Assembly (NCBI GenBank): GCA_039000515.1
Contig: JBCFYV010000024.1
Coordinates: forward strand, 18,156,541 to 18,220,540
DNA: 64,000 nucleotides
Source: Timema cristinae
Taxonomy: Eukaryota > Arthropoda > Insecta > Phasmatodea > Timematidae
Direction of reading: 5' to 3'
Shown here: positions 31,401 through 43,265 of the stretch, piece by piece
How positions within the stretch are numbered: position 1 is the first letter of the stretch
How the letters are laid out: each line of letters opens with the position of its first letter
The notes under the pieces: model-generated
Told to the model about the DNA's origin: nothing
Seen by the model: only the letters and a program-made list of their open reading frames with translations
Database searches by the model: none
Program-made: the position numbers and the translations under genes

Positions 31401-34079
31401 ATGGTAGTAGGTTTTTTCTTTAGGATTCTCTTGGGGTTAGAAAGTTTGGGGCGGACTTGAATATTGTGAAGATTAGACGGCCGTTTGAAAGTGACTTTTG
31501 GGGATAAATTAATAAGGTTTTAGGTCTGGGTGAAACTATGTCACCCGAGAATTCAAGTGTTCTATGTCCAATTTTTCACTTTTGTGTAAAAGAGCATTGA
31601 AGTTTGACCTTGTATATAAAACCAATGTTATTGGATGCCAACTCAAGTTTGTATCTTCTTAAGTAATTATATAGTAGTCTCAATTTCACCGCAGGTGAAT
31701 CATATGCATTCTAAATAAACGTAAGCACCAAATATCTCAAATGTAACAATTTTGGAGATAGAACACTTGCATTCTCGGGTGACGACTACTTGTGAGCTTA
31801 TAGTCACTTTTAAGGATAGTGTTGATTTGGTATGAACCAAGATGGTATTGTGTTGTGAAAGGAACATTTTTAACTTTTATTTGAGGGAATTTTTTTCTCT
31901 AGAGAGTGCTCTGGGGATTGAGTTAGTTGTCTATTAAAGGATTGGGGTAACCTCTTGTCTTGCAAAAGTGGGGAAAGTTGTTCAAAATATTCAGATGGAT
32001 AATAGGATTCTTAACATATTCGTTTGGTTCAGGGGTTAAGGTGGAATGGTAAAGACGTGTGTGTGTGAGAGAGAGAGAAGTATGGTCGATATGACCGTGG
32101 AGGTATTGTTGGTGGGTATTATATGAACAGTAGAGCGAGTTTGGTTTTGAGGAAAAGATTCATATAAAGATGAAACTGTGTTATGATTTATTGTGGGTGA
32201 AGTTTGAGAGGCTGTAATTGTTGAGATTATCTTGAAAATGTTCAAGGATGCTTAAGCGTGAGGCCAGATAGTGAAAATGTAATCAATGTAACACAGTCAT
32301 ACAGAGGATTTGATGGGCTGAGATTGTAAAAAGTGTTCTTCTGGAAGTCCCATGTAAAGATATGAGTATGAGAAAGCCATGTGTGTAACCATAGCTGCAT
32401 CCTTTATCTGTAGGTAGGGTATGTTCAGTAAACAAAAGTTGTTGATTTGAAGGATCATCCCAACTAGCTTTACCAAGAAAGTGTTTGGTTTGGGTCCAAG
32501 CCAACCACTTCTTTCTTTTTATTTAATTTTACTAACATTATTTTTTGATCTTCACTATTATTTTTCTATTACTTTTTTCCATGTAAATATTTATATTCGA
32601 AATCACAGTCAGATTTGTGAGACATTTATTTTTACCAAAGTGTTTCTAAAAGTTTATTTTTTAATTCAAAATGGAGTAGTTCAGTGTTTGTTTTAGTTAT
32701 ATTTCCTCTTCCTTTTTTTTGTTTGATAAAAGCAACAATGCTGAAATATTCCTCTGTGTTTAAATATGTGTATGACTACTTGTACCATAAAAGACAGAAG
32801 AAAGGAATATGTTACCTTTGTGCATTGGATTATTCCCCCATTTTCCCTCTTTTCCTAGGTGGGCTTTCTTCATTAAATTTGCATTTAATAATTTATTTTA
32901 TATTTAGTTTTATAAATTTCCAAAATATAAAATTTTAAGATTCAAAATGTCAAACAAAATACCAACCTTAGCAATCTTTTTAAAGTAGAATTGCAATATT
33001 ATGATAAAAAATGGAATAATAAATTTGTTTAAAAAATTGTTATGGCAGTTAAATGACAGTATGGCAGTTAAATGACAGTATGTCAGCTATGATTTCAATA
33101 GGGTTCTAATCAACTAAGTGAATGCAAAAGTTTGGGGTCAATTAGCTGCATCAACAAACCACATACCACTGGTTCCAATGCCAAGGTACCATAAGCTGAT
33201 ATGAAGCAGTGTCGGGATGCAATACCAAATAAATAGTGTTGCGGCAAGTTCTGGCCAGTACAAAATGGGCTCAGTATCAAGAGAGGTTTGAAGTTGGCGC
33301 AATATAGAGAGAAAACTCTACTCAAGTATGTGGTCTTCGTGTAAACAGGGTTGTGGAGTCGAAAGAAATTTTGGTTAGTCGGGATTGGTAAAAATGTACC
33401 AACTTTTGACTTTGGCTTCAAAATAAAAATAATATAACAATACATAGAAAATATATAGTTTTAAATTTATAGTTTTTTTATTCTTTAGGAAAAATATTTG
33501 TAGTTTGGACCGACAAATTTATTTAAATATAAGTAAATATAGATCACAAGGGAAACAAAGCTTCCCAGGAAGTCATCTGTATTGGAGCTATTTTAGTGCA
33601 GTAAATTTATCATTACTAATTAATATTCATTAGCCATTTATGAATGAGTTAAGAGTCAGATAGTAGAAAAATAGTTGAGTCAGAGTCAAAAGCTTGGCAT
33701 ACAACTTCACACCCTTTGATATAACATACACGATTACAGAGACTAGGATGAGAATAACTTATGTTTGGGGAGACTGGCTGTGTAGATGGGAGCCTACACA
33801 ATTATTTATAACAAATTCTAAGAATGCCCCTGGTCCCATGTTAGCCTCTTAACTTTTTTACAAGGAATTGTCACCATGAAAAATCTTACCTGCAAAACCT
33901 TTTATATACTCCTGCCCCCATTGCTGTTCTCCTAATACGTTGAGAACTTGAAGGACGGCGAGCTTAAGCTCAGGGAAGGTATGTCGACCCACATGCATTA
34001 TTAGCTCTATTGGATCAGTGGCTAGACTAGCAAACCAGGAATGAGTAATCTTCTGTAGTGATGGGGTTTGGTCAGCTGG
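28214..34079 (-). CDS. PSMD5: 26S proteasome non-ATPase regulatory subunit 5 (S5b), 3' part
   Basis: Two exons, 34079-33890 and 28422-28214, encode the last ~132 residues of PSMD5. Signature stretches are THSWFASLATDPIELIM, FPELKLAVLQVLNVL, then KGFAGLIEFLLDRSTKATK, KDAKYEVLRTIV and the end GPVYVHVETEVAIEGPS. These follow the known C-terminus (WFSSL, PFPELH, KDAKYELVKAL, EGPYYV). PSMD5 is a HEAT/ARM-repeat chaperone that binds the Rpt1-Rpt2-Rpn1 base module during 26S proteasome assembly. The exon junction is in phase (GCA G|GT CTC). About 370 N-terminal residues are expected upstream on this strand and were not found. Either they lie beyond 64000 or in exons too short to recognise by eye. 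Confidence 0.9.
28640..29040 (-). mobile_element. LINE C-terminal relic, minus strand
   Basis: The minus strand shows a basic region with GRPRYMWLKGVWKGEDWMIG-like reading in broken frames and AAATTTCTGAGGAGTAAGGT upstream. The pattern is that of a LINE ORF2 3' end related to, but distinct from, family A. It lies in the PSMD5 intron on the same strand as the gene. Confidence 0.5.
29820..31150 (+). mobile_element. LINE family A relic, longest copy (RT to 3' end)
   Basis: Broken frames give the RT entry (DELNVEMVRAAGKAGIKWLY; KEIIKPIFKKEDRKRCVNYR), middle blocks, KQESALSPLLFVMVMEIVVN, and the active-site-like MMFVDSLMIWVEKEEEV. Then come CLRDLLWRREVPLKCKKVLY and VVEEAR-type end blocks, with a GATGATGATGATG tail at 31110-31150. 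FVDS replaces the usual FVDD/YADD, and many stops show it is dead. It lies in the PSMD5 intron, antisense to the gene. Confidence 0.85.
31240..33889. other. PSMD5 intron, no recognised gene
   Basis: AT-rich intron. It includes a GA microsatellite near 32068-32080 and a 19-bp unit (ATGGCAGTTAAATGACAGT) repeated twice at 33042-33079. The stretch 33110-33445 is open for 111 codons on the minus strand, but I recognise nothing in it. Confidence 0.6.
33042..33079. repeat. 19-bp tandem duplication
   Basis: ATGGCAGTTAAATGACAGT occurs twice, exactly, at 33042-33060 and 33061-33079. Confidence 0.95.
33890..34079 (-). CDS. PSMD5: PSMD5 penultimate exon
   Basis: The minus-strand acceptor TTTTTTTAG precedes 34079 and the donor GTAAGAT follows 33890. 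It encodes PADQTPSLQKITHSWFASLA, TDPIELIMHVGRHTFPELKL, AVLQVLNVLGEQQWGQEY and IKGFA. It enters in phase 0 and leaves one base (G). Confidence 0.92.
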
Positions 34080-34081
34080 CT

Positions 34082-36454
34082 AAAAAAAATCATCACAACA
34101 TTAAGTCTAAAACAAATATTAGAATTCTAGTGAGAATCTTTTAAGATCAATTTCTATGTAATGTTGCACCATACAATGAAAATTAAAACATACACAACAC
34201 TTTATGCTTATTGGTTAAGAAATTTATTAAAATAATATACATTTTATCTGGGTTTATTAATGACCTTCTAATGCTCATGCCCTTTGGGTGTTGTCAACCA
34301 TAACTTTATACAGTCAACTCTTGATTCTACGACCCTGAGAATAATGTCCCTCTCGAAGTAACGACATTTATTGAGGAACCATGAAAAATGTTGTAATAAA
34401 ATATAATTCCTCTAGTAGTGTAAAATAAAATAAAATTTATTTAGCTCAGTTGCATGAGAAACCTTATCTCAGGACTACTGGGTTTAAACACATGATTAGG
34501 AAACCCCTTCTCTTTGCCTGTCTGGTTGCCGTTGCAATATTACATGATCCAACAAGAAACTGGTTGATAATGCTTGGGGTAGAACATGTAAGAAATGCAC
34601 TTAGACCTGTATTTTATATAATATTGTAATGTAACAAAATTAAGTTATCATGAAATAAATAAAAACACTATTTTATGTTATTTGTTTGGTTATTTATGTA
34701 CTCTGAATTTTAGTCTTATCTAATCCTGACTATGGAGCTCCGTTAATTTACATATCTAAGGTAACATAATTTTCTTAAAAAAAAACTTGAAACAAAGTTA
34801 AAATTTTGGTGTTTGTAAATTTTATATTAATATGTATAAACTTTGTTTTGTTAACAAGGTATTGATTAGTATAACATAATTTCAATTAAAATTAATAAGT
34901 AGCCTTGCTGCTCATAGTTCAATTTTTCTTTTTGTAAGTTATCTTAAGATATAACCACTAAGTGACTGATTAAAATTGTAGCAGCAAAAAAAAAAAAAAA
35001 TTGGAAACTTCCCACCCATAGACATTCTGGATTGAAAAAAATACATATACTTTATATTTAATTAAAGATATGAATAAACTTCTCACTTCCTCTCCAAGAT
35101 AAATTCAACACTCTTGTGTAAATATTTTATAATTCAAAATTGTAATAATTTGCAGCACTGTCCCTTTTTGCCTCTTCATTGGAAACTTAAACATCCCAGC
35201 TTTAATACCATTTTTAAAAACGACGCCAATCACAAAACAAAAACTAATCGATCCCCTTCAATTCTTAAAACAAACTCACACACACAAAAAAAGGAACTTT
35301 CCAAATACACACCAAAGAGGTTATACAATTTAGAACTAGGAATATTGCTAGAATAGTGACGTATAGATGAGAGATTGAGTAAAAGGAAATGGTAAAGAGA
35401 AATACTTTGATGAATCAACGAATATTTGGAGTAAAATAGAATATGGCTGAAATTGTCTTCATTTAAAATTTCTTTTAGATAAAAACCCCGCTGCAACGAT
35501 ATTCAAGTAGTTCATTAAATAGCCGTCTAGCTGGGCTTCTATCAGCGCGCATTCTAGTTGCAAAGTTAGATAACTATTGCGGGTTAGTCCAACTAATGTC
35601 CAAAATAAGCGCTAGCAATTATTACTTGTAATGATTCTCCGTAGACTGTGGACTTGAAACTGTTGAGGCAGACGGCAGTAAATAGTCTGTGGATGCAGCT
35701 ATTAAACAAGTGTTTTTGTGAAATTCAGAGGAAAACTATGACAAGAAGAAACAGGTAAATGTTTTTTTTTATTGTCACACGTGATATTGTTTGCTGATGC
35801 TTCCAAGATTTGATGATTAACATAGGTTTATTATGTCTTCTATCATTAAAATAATTATCCAATAAAGTTTTTCCGAGCGCCAAGGCAGTTTTATCCAAAT
35901 TAACACCAAATAATTTATGTAGTTTTACTGAATAAAATAAAATAGAGATAACTATTAAGCCAGCTAGACAAAAATAGTCAAACTCTTACAATGTGGAAAA
36001 AAAGGTAATTTTTTTTAAGGAAATCGGCTGTAAAATGTGCTTGTTGCACTTATTTAGGTCGCTGCTTTGCAATTATCTTTATGAGCGCTCTATTACTAGT
36101 AACTGGGGTGGGTCAGGTATAAGAATAGACACCCCCCCCCCCCAATGCCAGCCAATAGGACTTGACTCTGTCCACCCCGTCCCACAAGCAAGACCATAGA
36201 AAACGTGAGCAAGACAATGTTTTCCCAAGTGTGAATGCCGCTACATCATGCACCAAGCTTGTTTTTTCCATCATTATTTTGGTTTGATATTTTGAACAAT
36301 TTTTGCCGACCAACACAAGACTAACACGTTAGACTACTACTTCACCAAGGTGGATCCTCAGATAGTTCAATAATTCATAAACTTGTGACACTTATTCACT
36401 TCATTGCAATATTTTTGATAGTTTTACATTGAGATAGATCATTATATTGTTTTA
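34082..36454. other. Upstream PSMD5 intron/intergenic, no recognised gene
   Basis: This holds an A-run near 34985, AT-rich sequence, and a C/G homopolymer block at 36105-36190 (CCCCCCCCCCCCC). I looked on the minus strand for earlier PSMD5 exons and found none convincing. Confidence 0.55.
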
Positions 36455-37135
36455 GGCTCAAGAAATGTTCCTGAAGGTATTTTACGAGCTGTGAACACAA
36501 CACGACAAAATCAACTGACACCGAAAGTCAGGCATATGTACAAGGCAGCTTTGAGACTTAAGTGGCAAGTTTCCATTTTGAAGAAGAAAAAACTTCTTTT
36601 CGAAAGCGTCTTCGAGTGGCAGAAGAAATGTCAAATCTAGATCATTTCTAGGAATGGGGTAAGGATGTTGACAATGTGACACATACATTTTTAATATCAC
36701 AGTTAAGAAACAAATCTTTCAAGGCAAAGGGCAGATTTCACTTTAGATGACAAGATTATAGCTCTTTCTCTCTTTAAGCAAAGTGGGAATGGCTACAGAC
36801 TCTTATCTAAAGTATTCGCTCTGCCATCTCGAAGGACAATGATGAGATTGTTGAGTAAGGTTCTGTTCAGTCCTGGCTTAAACGCCAAGATCATGAATAA
36901 TTTAAGGCAAAGAGTTTCTAAATTATCAGAAATTGACAAATATTGCAGCCTTATCTTTGATGATATGGCGATTGAGCCACATCTAAAGTATTCTCTCAGT
37001 GGAGACAAGATTACTGGGTTTGAAGACTTTGGTGGAAGTGACTCAAAGTCTGTTTTTGCAGCCCATGCAATTGTGTTCATGGTGCAAGGATTGAGGCGAA
37101 AGTGGAAGCAACCTGTTGGCATAATATACTGAAGT
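36455..37135 (+). pseudogene. P-element/THAP9-like transposase relic
   Basis: The blocks are those of the P-element transposase core: LTPKVRHMYKAALRLKWQV, then in a second frame FRKRLRVAEEMSNLDHF and LRNKSFKAKGR, then in a third LDDKIIALSLFKQSGNGYRL and LLSKVFALPSRRTMMRLL. The best open part, from 36839, includes DKYCSLIFDDMAIEPHLKYS, GFEDFGGSDSKS and AIVFMVQGLRRKWKQPVG. In active proteins the DD of the IFDD block is catalytic. Lesions: a frame change at an A-run near 36588, a TAG near 36651, and a frame change near 36730. Similarity ends at 37130 where a short MITE-like piece begins. No THAP zinc finger was seen upstream. Confidence 0.75.
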
Positions 37136-37238
37136 TTTCTTAGTCCTTCGAAATGTTTCGAAGATGTTAAGGTTATGAGTGTCAAAGCAAATAAGATTTA
37201 ACCTTTGACTTCAACTTTGAGATTTCAAAGCTTTGAAC
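37130..37238. mobile_element. MITE-like piece ending the transposase relic
   Basis: TTCGAAATGTTTCGAAGATG near the left and GATTTCAAAGCTTTGAACAT at the right, with AAGATTTAACCTTTGACTTC between, resemble the 11090-11176 and 14988-15195 repeats. The transposase reading stops at its border. Confidence 0.4.
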
Positions 37239-37456
37239 ATCCTATTATAATTTACTTTCTGACATTAGGACAATAGATTTATTTGAATACACAACAACCC
37301 TTCCTTCACCTCTGACAAAGTGTGTGCTTTTCACACTTATTGAGAGTAAAGAATATCAAGTCCCCACCTGTAATTTTGGCAAGCCTATTCTTGTAATCAA
37401 ATTGATTTCATTTTACAAAAAGTACAAGTGAAAATGTTTATATTATTTTACCACAA

Positions 37457-37479
37457 TTGAAGAGGTGGATTCCAAAACA
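37457..37479. repeat. Left 23-bp terminal inverted repeat
   Basis: Perfect inverse of 39701-39723; the matching stops sharply on the outside. Confidence 0.93.
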
Positions 37480-39700
37480 AGCTAACTTTATATGTAGATT
37501 TTTCGAGTAAACGCCAAAAATCGTATTCTAAAATATAGGGCAGTTGATATGAAAACACAGTTTGTTTTTTATTTAATTAACTGTGATTAATTTAGATAAC
37601 ATAATAATGCAATTTTATATTGGACAAAAAATATGAAGAATTTCAAACAAGACTAAGTCATAAAATGTTTTTTGAAAAAAGAATATTAGCAACATCAATT
37701 GTCAAGCAGTAGGCAGTAGGACCCAAAAATACATTATTTAATTCGTAATTGCTTGAAATTATCTTAAGGGTAAACACTAAAAACAATTAAACATAAAAGA
37801 CTTACAATAGAAATTAAAGAATATGGTGATTTAAAAAAATTCAAAATCATAAATAAATGTTGCAACAAAGGTTTTTGTAGATGTCAGTCAGTAAGGCACA
37901 AAGGTTAAATTTTCTGTACTATTAAAGTTTTTTGTAATATCTTGGAGACATTAAAAATAATATTAAATAAAAAGAATCAATGGTAACTAAAAACACAGGG
38001 AATTTTATTCATTCAGAGTGATAGGTGGCTGCATTGCTACACAAAAGGCTTTTGTTCATCAAAACTAATAGTGGCATTGTCACTGACTCCTGGTGGATAC
38101 CGCAATGTTTCCTCATAAAACAGTCTTGCTTCATAGTTTGCTATGCATTTGTTTAACTTAAAAAAAAAAAGTTTATTTTCTTTGTGTGTACAGTTATTTT
38201 GAGGCATATCTAAATTGTCTGTAGATTCTATTAAATATGTCACTTTTCTTATAGATCAGTGTAGGCATTTTTTGCGCTTACATTGTGTTTGATTTTAAAT
38301 TACAAAATAACCCTTTGTTCTTGAAGCTTAAAAGGAGTTTTAGATTTTATAGTCTCTTTACAGCACGATTTGTAGTCTTTTACATTCCATTCAGTATTAC
38401 CATGCTGGCAGTAAATATTATGGTATTCTTCAGGGCTTAGATTTCCAACTTCCTAAATATATTCTCTATTCGGCCAAAATCTCTCTCAGGGGGCATACAG
38501 CTGTGACCTCTCACAAGAAAATATGTTCAATTTTAGAAAGAAAAAAATATATATATTTTTTTTTTTACATAGTGCAACAAGCTGCCAACTATTGTATGGT
38601 TCTTATTCTAGCTAGAACTTGCATCAGAAAAAGACAAGTTGAATCAAAGCTGGAAGAGTTTGCCCAAAGTCATTAATTGAAATTAGCTTTTAAAGATTTA
38701 ATACAGGTAGCCTCTTAAGCTTTTACCGCACTCATAGTGGCAAATAAAATTTAAAATAGAAACTGAGATTTTAATTTCATTTTCAGTTTTTCTGGAATGA
38801 CTTCTGCGTTCGGCTTTAAAAAATATATATACATAAAGCATTAATTCGAGTGCGCCCAACCATAGTAATAGATGAGAATGATTTTGCTCAAACATGAACA
38901 ATAGGACCATTAGCCTTGCGAACAAAGTATAATACGACATTCCATGATCTTGTATTCTCATTTATAGGTCCTCTTGTTCAATTTCTTTTTTAATTAATGT
39001 GTTTTTTAATTAATGTTTTTTTTTAAAAATAAGTTATCGATGTCAGAACTATCCAAATCCACTGCATTACACCCATTACTGTGTGTATGTGGACAGTCTA
39101 TTATTGGCTTACCCTTTGCTGACAAAATGTCCCTGGCATTTATGCAGACAGTTTTCTCCCTAAGTCTTCATTTTTTGTTCTTTCATGTCCTCTGCTTGTC
39201 TCATGTAGAGGCCGACTAAACTCTCCGGAAAGTACAGAGTCATTAATAGCATCACTAATTTAAGCATTCAAGCAATAAAGTCACCATATAACAAAGAGGG
39301 AGCAATAGAACGTACCGTTACTTTCTGAACTGCCAAAAGGAAACACTAATTGCAGCCTCTAGCGCCTGACATTAGAACTCTGAATGATGGCTGGACTTTA
39401 GTTTGAAATGTTTAAATACTAGTAGGATATTGAATAGTCTCAATATTGACTGCAGCAATGCATTCTAAACTACACTTGGTCATAGACCACCGTGGCTACT
39501 GCGCCTTTGCTGTGACTTAGGATGGTTTGGGAGACATAAATGTAAAACTATGTTCAGTTTAGAATACTTGCCTTATTTAATACATCTGTTTGTTATGCTC
39601 TTAGTGTAGTTTGGAACACACCGTTTTATTTCATTCCTAGGGAAAGAAATGATAGTATTAAAATTGTATATACATGAAAAGTCAAAAAATTGACTTGGTG

Positions 39701-39723
39701 TGTTTTGGAATCCACCTCTTCAA
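39701..39723. repeat. Right 23-bp terminal inverted repeat
   Basis: TGTTTTGGAATCCACCTCTT plus CAA, the reverse complement of 37457-37479. Confidence 0.93.
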
Positions 39724-41494
39724 ATACAGTATGACTCATCTAAAGATTAAATAGAGCAATAATACTAACAATTATGTGATTGTTTTTTATGTTTATCATT
39801 AGACATGGGTCACCATTTGTAAAAGTTGAAATTTTTGTGTTTGTATCTTTGTATAGACTTTGATTTAGCTTACTAATGTATGGGCATAATTTCCCCTCTA
39901 TGGCACTGTTAAATTAAACTTTTACCTATTATAATGTGTGTTGAAATACAAAACAATAAACTATTTTAAAGGATTACCAATGTTTTCTTTTCACTAATAC
40001 TGTTATTTTAAAGTCACCCTGATAATCCTCTGTCCTTAATATAGTTTGGGTAGTAAGTAAGAAATGATTAATGATGAGACATGTAAAAACTAGATATTTT
40101 AAATACTAAGTTTTAAAATATCTAGGAACACAGAAACTGAAAATTTGGAACTGAAATGTGTTACTATATTTGTTTATTATGTTTGATTAGCAAACATAAA
40201 ACAACTAATGTCTGTAGAAATGTGCAAGCAGACCAGCATTTAACAGATAGTATATTTTCTTATAATAGTCTTTTCATTTTCGTATTTTTTAATTAGCAAA
40301 AATAAAAAAAGCAAGGTTAAAATATCATTATTTACTTAGCACACTTTTGCACTAAGGGCGTAGTTTGACGGCCCACCGCTCAAGCGCTGCAAATCGTGTT
40401 CTAGCTGCTCTACAGAGAATGTCCATTCCTCAAGAAATTCTAATAGCAACTATAGGGCCTACAGTCCATATCTGTAATCACGTGACCGTTCCAACCAATG
40501 AGATAGAGACTTTGTCCAATTAAAAAATTAAAAAGAAAATCATGTACAGAAAGAAGCGAGCGCCAATAAGTCAGTTGATCAATAAAAAAAAAAAAAAAAT
40601 TGTTGATAAAACTTCCAGGATGCACTTAAATCTAGTACAATCACAATAAATAAATTTATAACACTGTTTTAACTATCAAACTTAAAATAAATTTGGAGGA
40701 AAGTGCAAAACCAATGTAGGTACCAATACTAATATTCTGAATGTAAGCAAAGCAAAATTATTTTTATGCTTCATTTGTGTTTATATTCTTTCAAAAGAAT
40801 ATAACCAATCAAAAAATAAAATCTAATTATGAACAATTTATTTTGGTGTTTAAGATAGATTCCAACTCGCATGCCCATATTTACTCAACTGTGATTGGTC
40901 ATCCATATAAACTAGTCCTTAGAAAGTTAAAGTTGAGCAACGTCTACAAAGTAAGGACTTACAGATAAGGACTCTGTGGCCAGAGCTATCTGATACTGTG
41001 GCGTCGGTTTCTTATGGACCATGGACCTATGGATACAGAGTCTGTGTCAGGACCTTTATAAGCCTATACCCAATTTTATTTTATTATCGTCGGAAACTCA
41101 AATGTAATGTTATAATGCTAGAAAACATTACATTTATCATAATTTGTCAAAGGAAAAAAATAAAGAACCTGTCCTCCCTTCAAACTATAGCCGAAGCCGT
41201 TGTAAGTTAAACGTTTTTAAATAATCTAGAGCAAATTTCCCATCCTCCTTTAACAAAAGTAAGATAATCCTATAAAGTATTGCTTACTTTTCAGAGTTAT
41301 TCAAACAATCAACTAATACTTCCAAAGAAATACTGTTGGCGATTAATTTTAATTGTGATGAATAAAGTGAGCTTATTGCTATTTAAGTTCAGATAACAAG
41401 CGAATTCTCTCTACGTCATTAGTTAACTCAACTACAGTGTTTCGAAACCATTCAAAATTTTCTACCGTTCTCAGATGTCGGGGGTCGACTTCTG
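39724..41494. other. No recognised feature
   Basis: AT-rich sequence with short ORFs only and an A-run of 15 near 40585. I see no protein similarity or structured repeat. Confidence 0.55.
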
Positions 41495-42703
41495 GTCGAG
41501 TAGGCCTACATTAATGGTTGTTTTTTCCTAAATAATTTTCTACTACACTATTACACGCAGATACTGCTACAATTCCTCAAAAATATCAACTTTTCTCATC
41601 TCTAACTCATTAGCGTAATTAGTACATTTGTGTATAAACCTAACTGGCAATAATAAGCTTGTGGTAAGAAAAATGATGTAAAATCAGTTCAAAAATGTAA
41701 TTATGTAATTAACTTATTTATTGTTCTATTACATACATATTTAAATATATATTATTAGCACCCCTTATTACTACCCATTGGGGATATACAGATAGGCCTA
41801 TGTAGTAATTACATTAATGTGTTATAGATGTTGGATTTAGAGGAATACATTCGGGAGATTCATGCTGTTACTAGTTCAGTAAGTTGTTGACCTCGTTCCT
41901 GCTTTGAAGGAATGTAAAACTCAGAATATACAAAACAATATTTTTACCGGTTGTTCTCTATGGGTGTGAAACATGGCATCTTATCTTACATGACGAAAAC
42001 AAATCTAGAATGTTTGAAAACAAACAAGGTGCTTAGTAAGACGTGTGTTCAAAAAAGGGATAAGGCTTCTGGGGATTGGAGGAGGTTACATAATAATGAG
42101 TTACATACCCTGACATTATAATAATCAACCGAGACATTATTATAATAATCAACTATCGTAGACTACGGCGGGCATGACATGCAACACGAATGGGAGATTC
42201 TAGAAACTTGTTCAGGGTACTAACTGCCAAACCAATGGGAAGAGATCATTTGGAATACCTTAACGCAGATAGGAATATAACATTAAAGTTGACCTGAAAG
42301 AGATAGGGTATAATGAGGTGGATTGGATAGAACTAGTTCAAGATGGGGATAGGGTGTAGTGACTGTAATAACATATAAATTTGAAGAATAATTTTAAAAA
42401 GTTTATTTTCTTAAATAAAGACTTCTAAACTAAATTAATTTGATTGCCGTGTTGTGATTTTAAAATGAATCAAATCTGTTAATTGCATTTGGTCCTGAGC
42501 TATGCTTAATCTATAAAATATAATTTTAGTAGCCAGTTTTTAGTAACCTTTAAGTAAAGGTTTCATAATAATGTATATCACTTGCCCCAAAGGGCATGTG
42601 GTCAAATGCTGCAGTTTTAAATTGTTTGATGAATATCAAAGGACAGATATTTTACAAGTGTAATTACAGTACTGACTTTATGGAAGTGACCCCAATTATA
42701 TTA
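41495..42703. repeat. 1.2-kb dispersed repeat, copy 1 (empty-site copy)
   Basis: Very close match to 60536-61960: SINE-like body (TTTTTTCCTAAATAATTTTC), a decayed shared tail near 41757, then a LINE family B end (ACGGCGGGCATGACATGCAA; GAATGGGAGATTCTAGAA; GAGGTGGATTGGATAGAACT). Copy 1 holds about 63 extra bases near 42385-42450. It lacks both the SINE and the Helitron present in copy 2. Confidence 0.92.
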
Positions 42704-43119
42704 CTATTACTATATCCTTGGATGTTGCTAATGTTATAAAAAATTAATTATTCTATATGTACTGGCGGTAATCAAAATCTCATGTTTTTTTATTTACATT
42801 CATATTTGTGCATGATCCAAACCTATAACTTTGTATGTAATGCTTATAAAAAAATAACAATATCAATAAAAATGTAATAACAATTTTTTATTAACGTTGA
42901 TGTTATTATGTTTCCAAAATACCGAGACAATATCAATGTTTAGATTTTTTTTAATGGCAAATAATACCATGCCTATGTGAATCGTCAAAAATAGCCATTC
43001 ACCATTTGCTTCTTATACGTCAATAATATGCCCACTACTAATATTTCGGCGAGATACCCTACATTATAAAAAGAAACATCAATTTTCGTCCAGTACTTGC
43101 AGAGTATTCAAGATTTTTT

Positions 43120-43265
43120 CCGGCTGAGCGAATTTGAAGGCGCGCGATTGCTTTCCAACGCTCGAAGCCCGGCCGCCAGAGAGGCTTCCCCCACCACGCC
43201 ACCACTTCTCCGCTCGCATGACCGAGCGCCCGAAGCAACAAACACCCCGGTATTCAGACGCGTTT
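43120..43265. other. GC/CpG-rich island, no gene assigned
   Basis: Dense CpG words (GGCGCGCGATTG, GCTCGAAGCCCGGCCGCC, CTCCGCTCGCATGACCGAGC) stand in AT-rich surroundings. It could be a promoter/first exon of an unrecognised gene or a transposon piece. The reading frame open on the minus strand has no family I know. Confidence 0.5.

Larger units (their letters stand above)
37457..39723 (-). mobile_element. DNA-transposon-like element bounded by perfect 23-bp inverted repeats
   Basis: The left repeat at 37457-37479 reads TTGAAGAGGTGGATTCCAAA plus ACA. The right repeat at 39701-39723 is its exact reverse complement, 2.27 kb apart. Inside, the minus strand reads FLVRGHSCMPPERDFGRIE (38466-38520). 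This resembles a conserved GHS-x-x-P-x-x-RDFG block of an arthropod protein family often found in multiple copies (I associate it with DUF7869; recalled, not searched). A 68-codon minus-strand ORF lies downstream (38243-38037). Frames are badly broken. No clean target-site duplication is visible outside the repeats. Confidence 0.6.

Noticed and set aside
33110..33445. 111-codon minus-strand ORF considered as a PSMD5 exon
   Set aside because: No PSMD5-like residues, and it lies in the intron between two exons that already join in phase.
42700..42900. Continuation of the repeat match beyond 42703
   Set aside because: Sequence after the Helitron junction in copy 2 has no counterpart here, as expected if the Helitron separates the flank.
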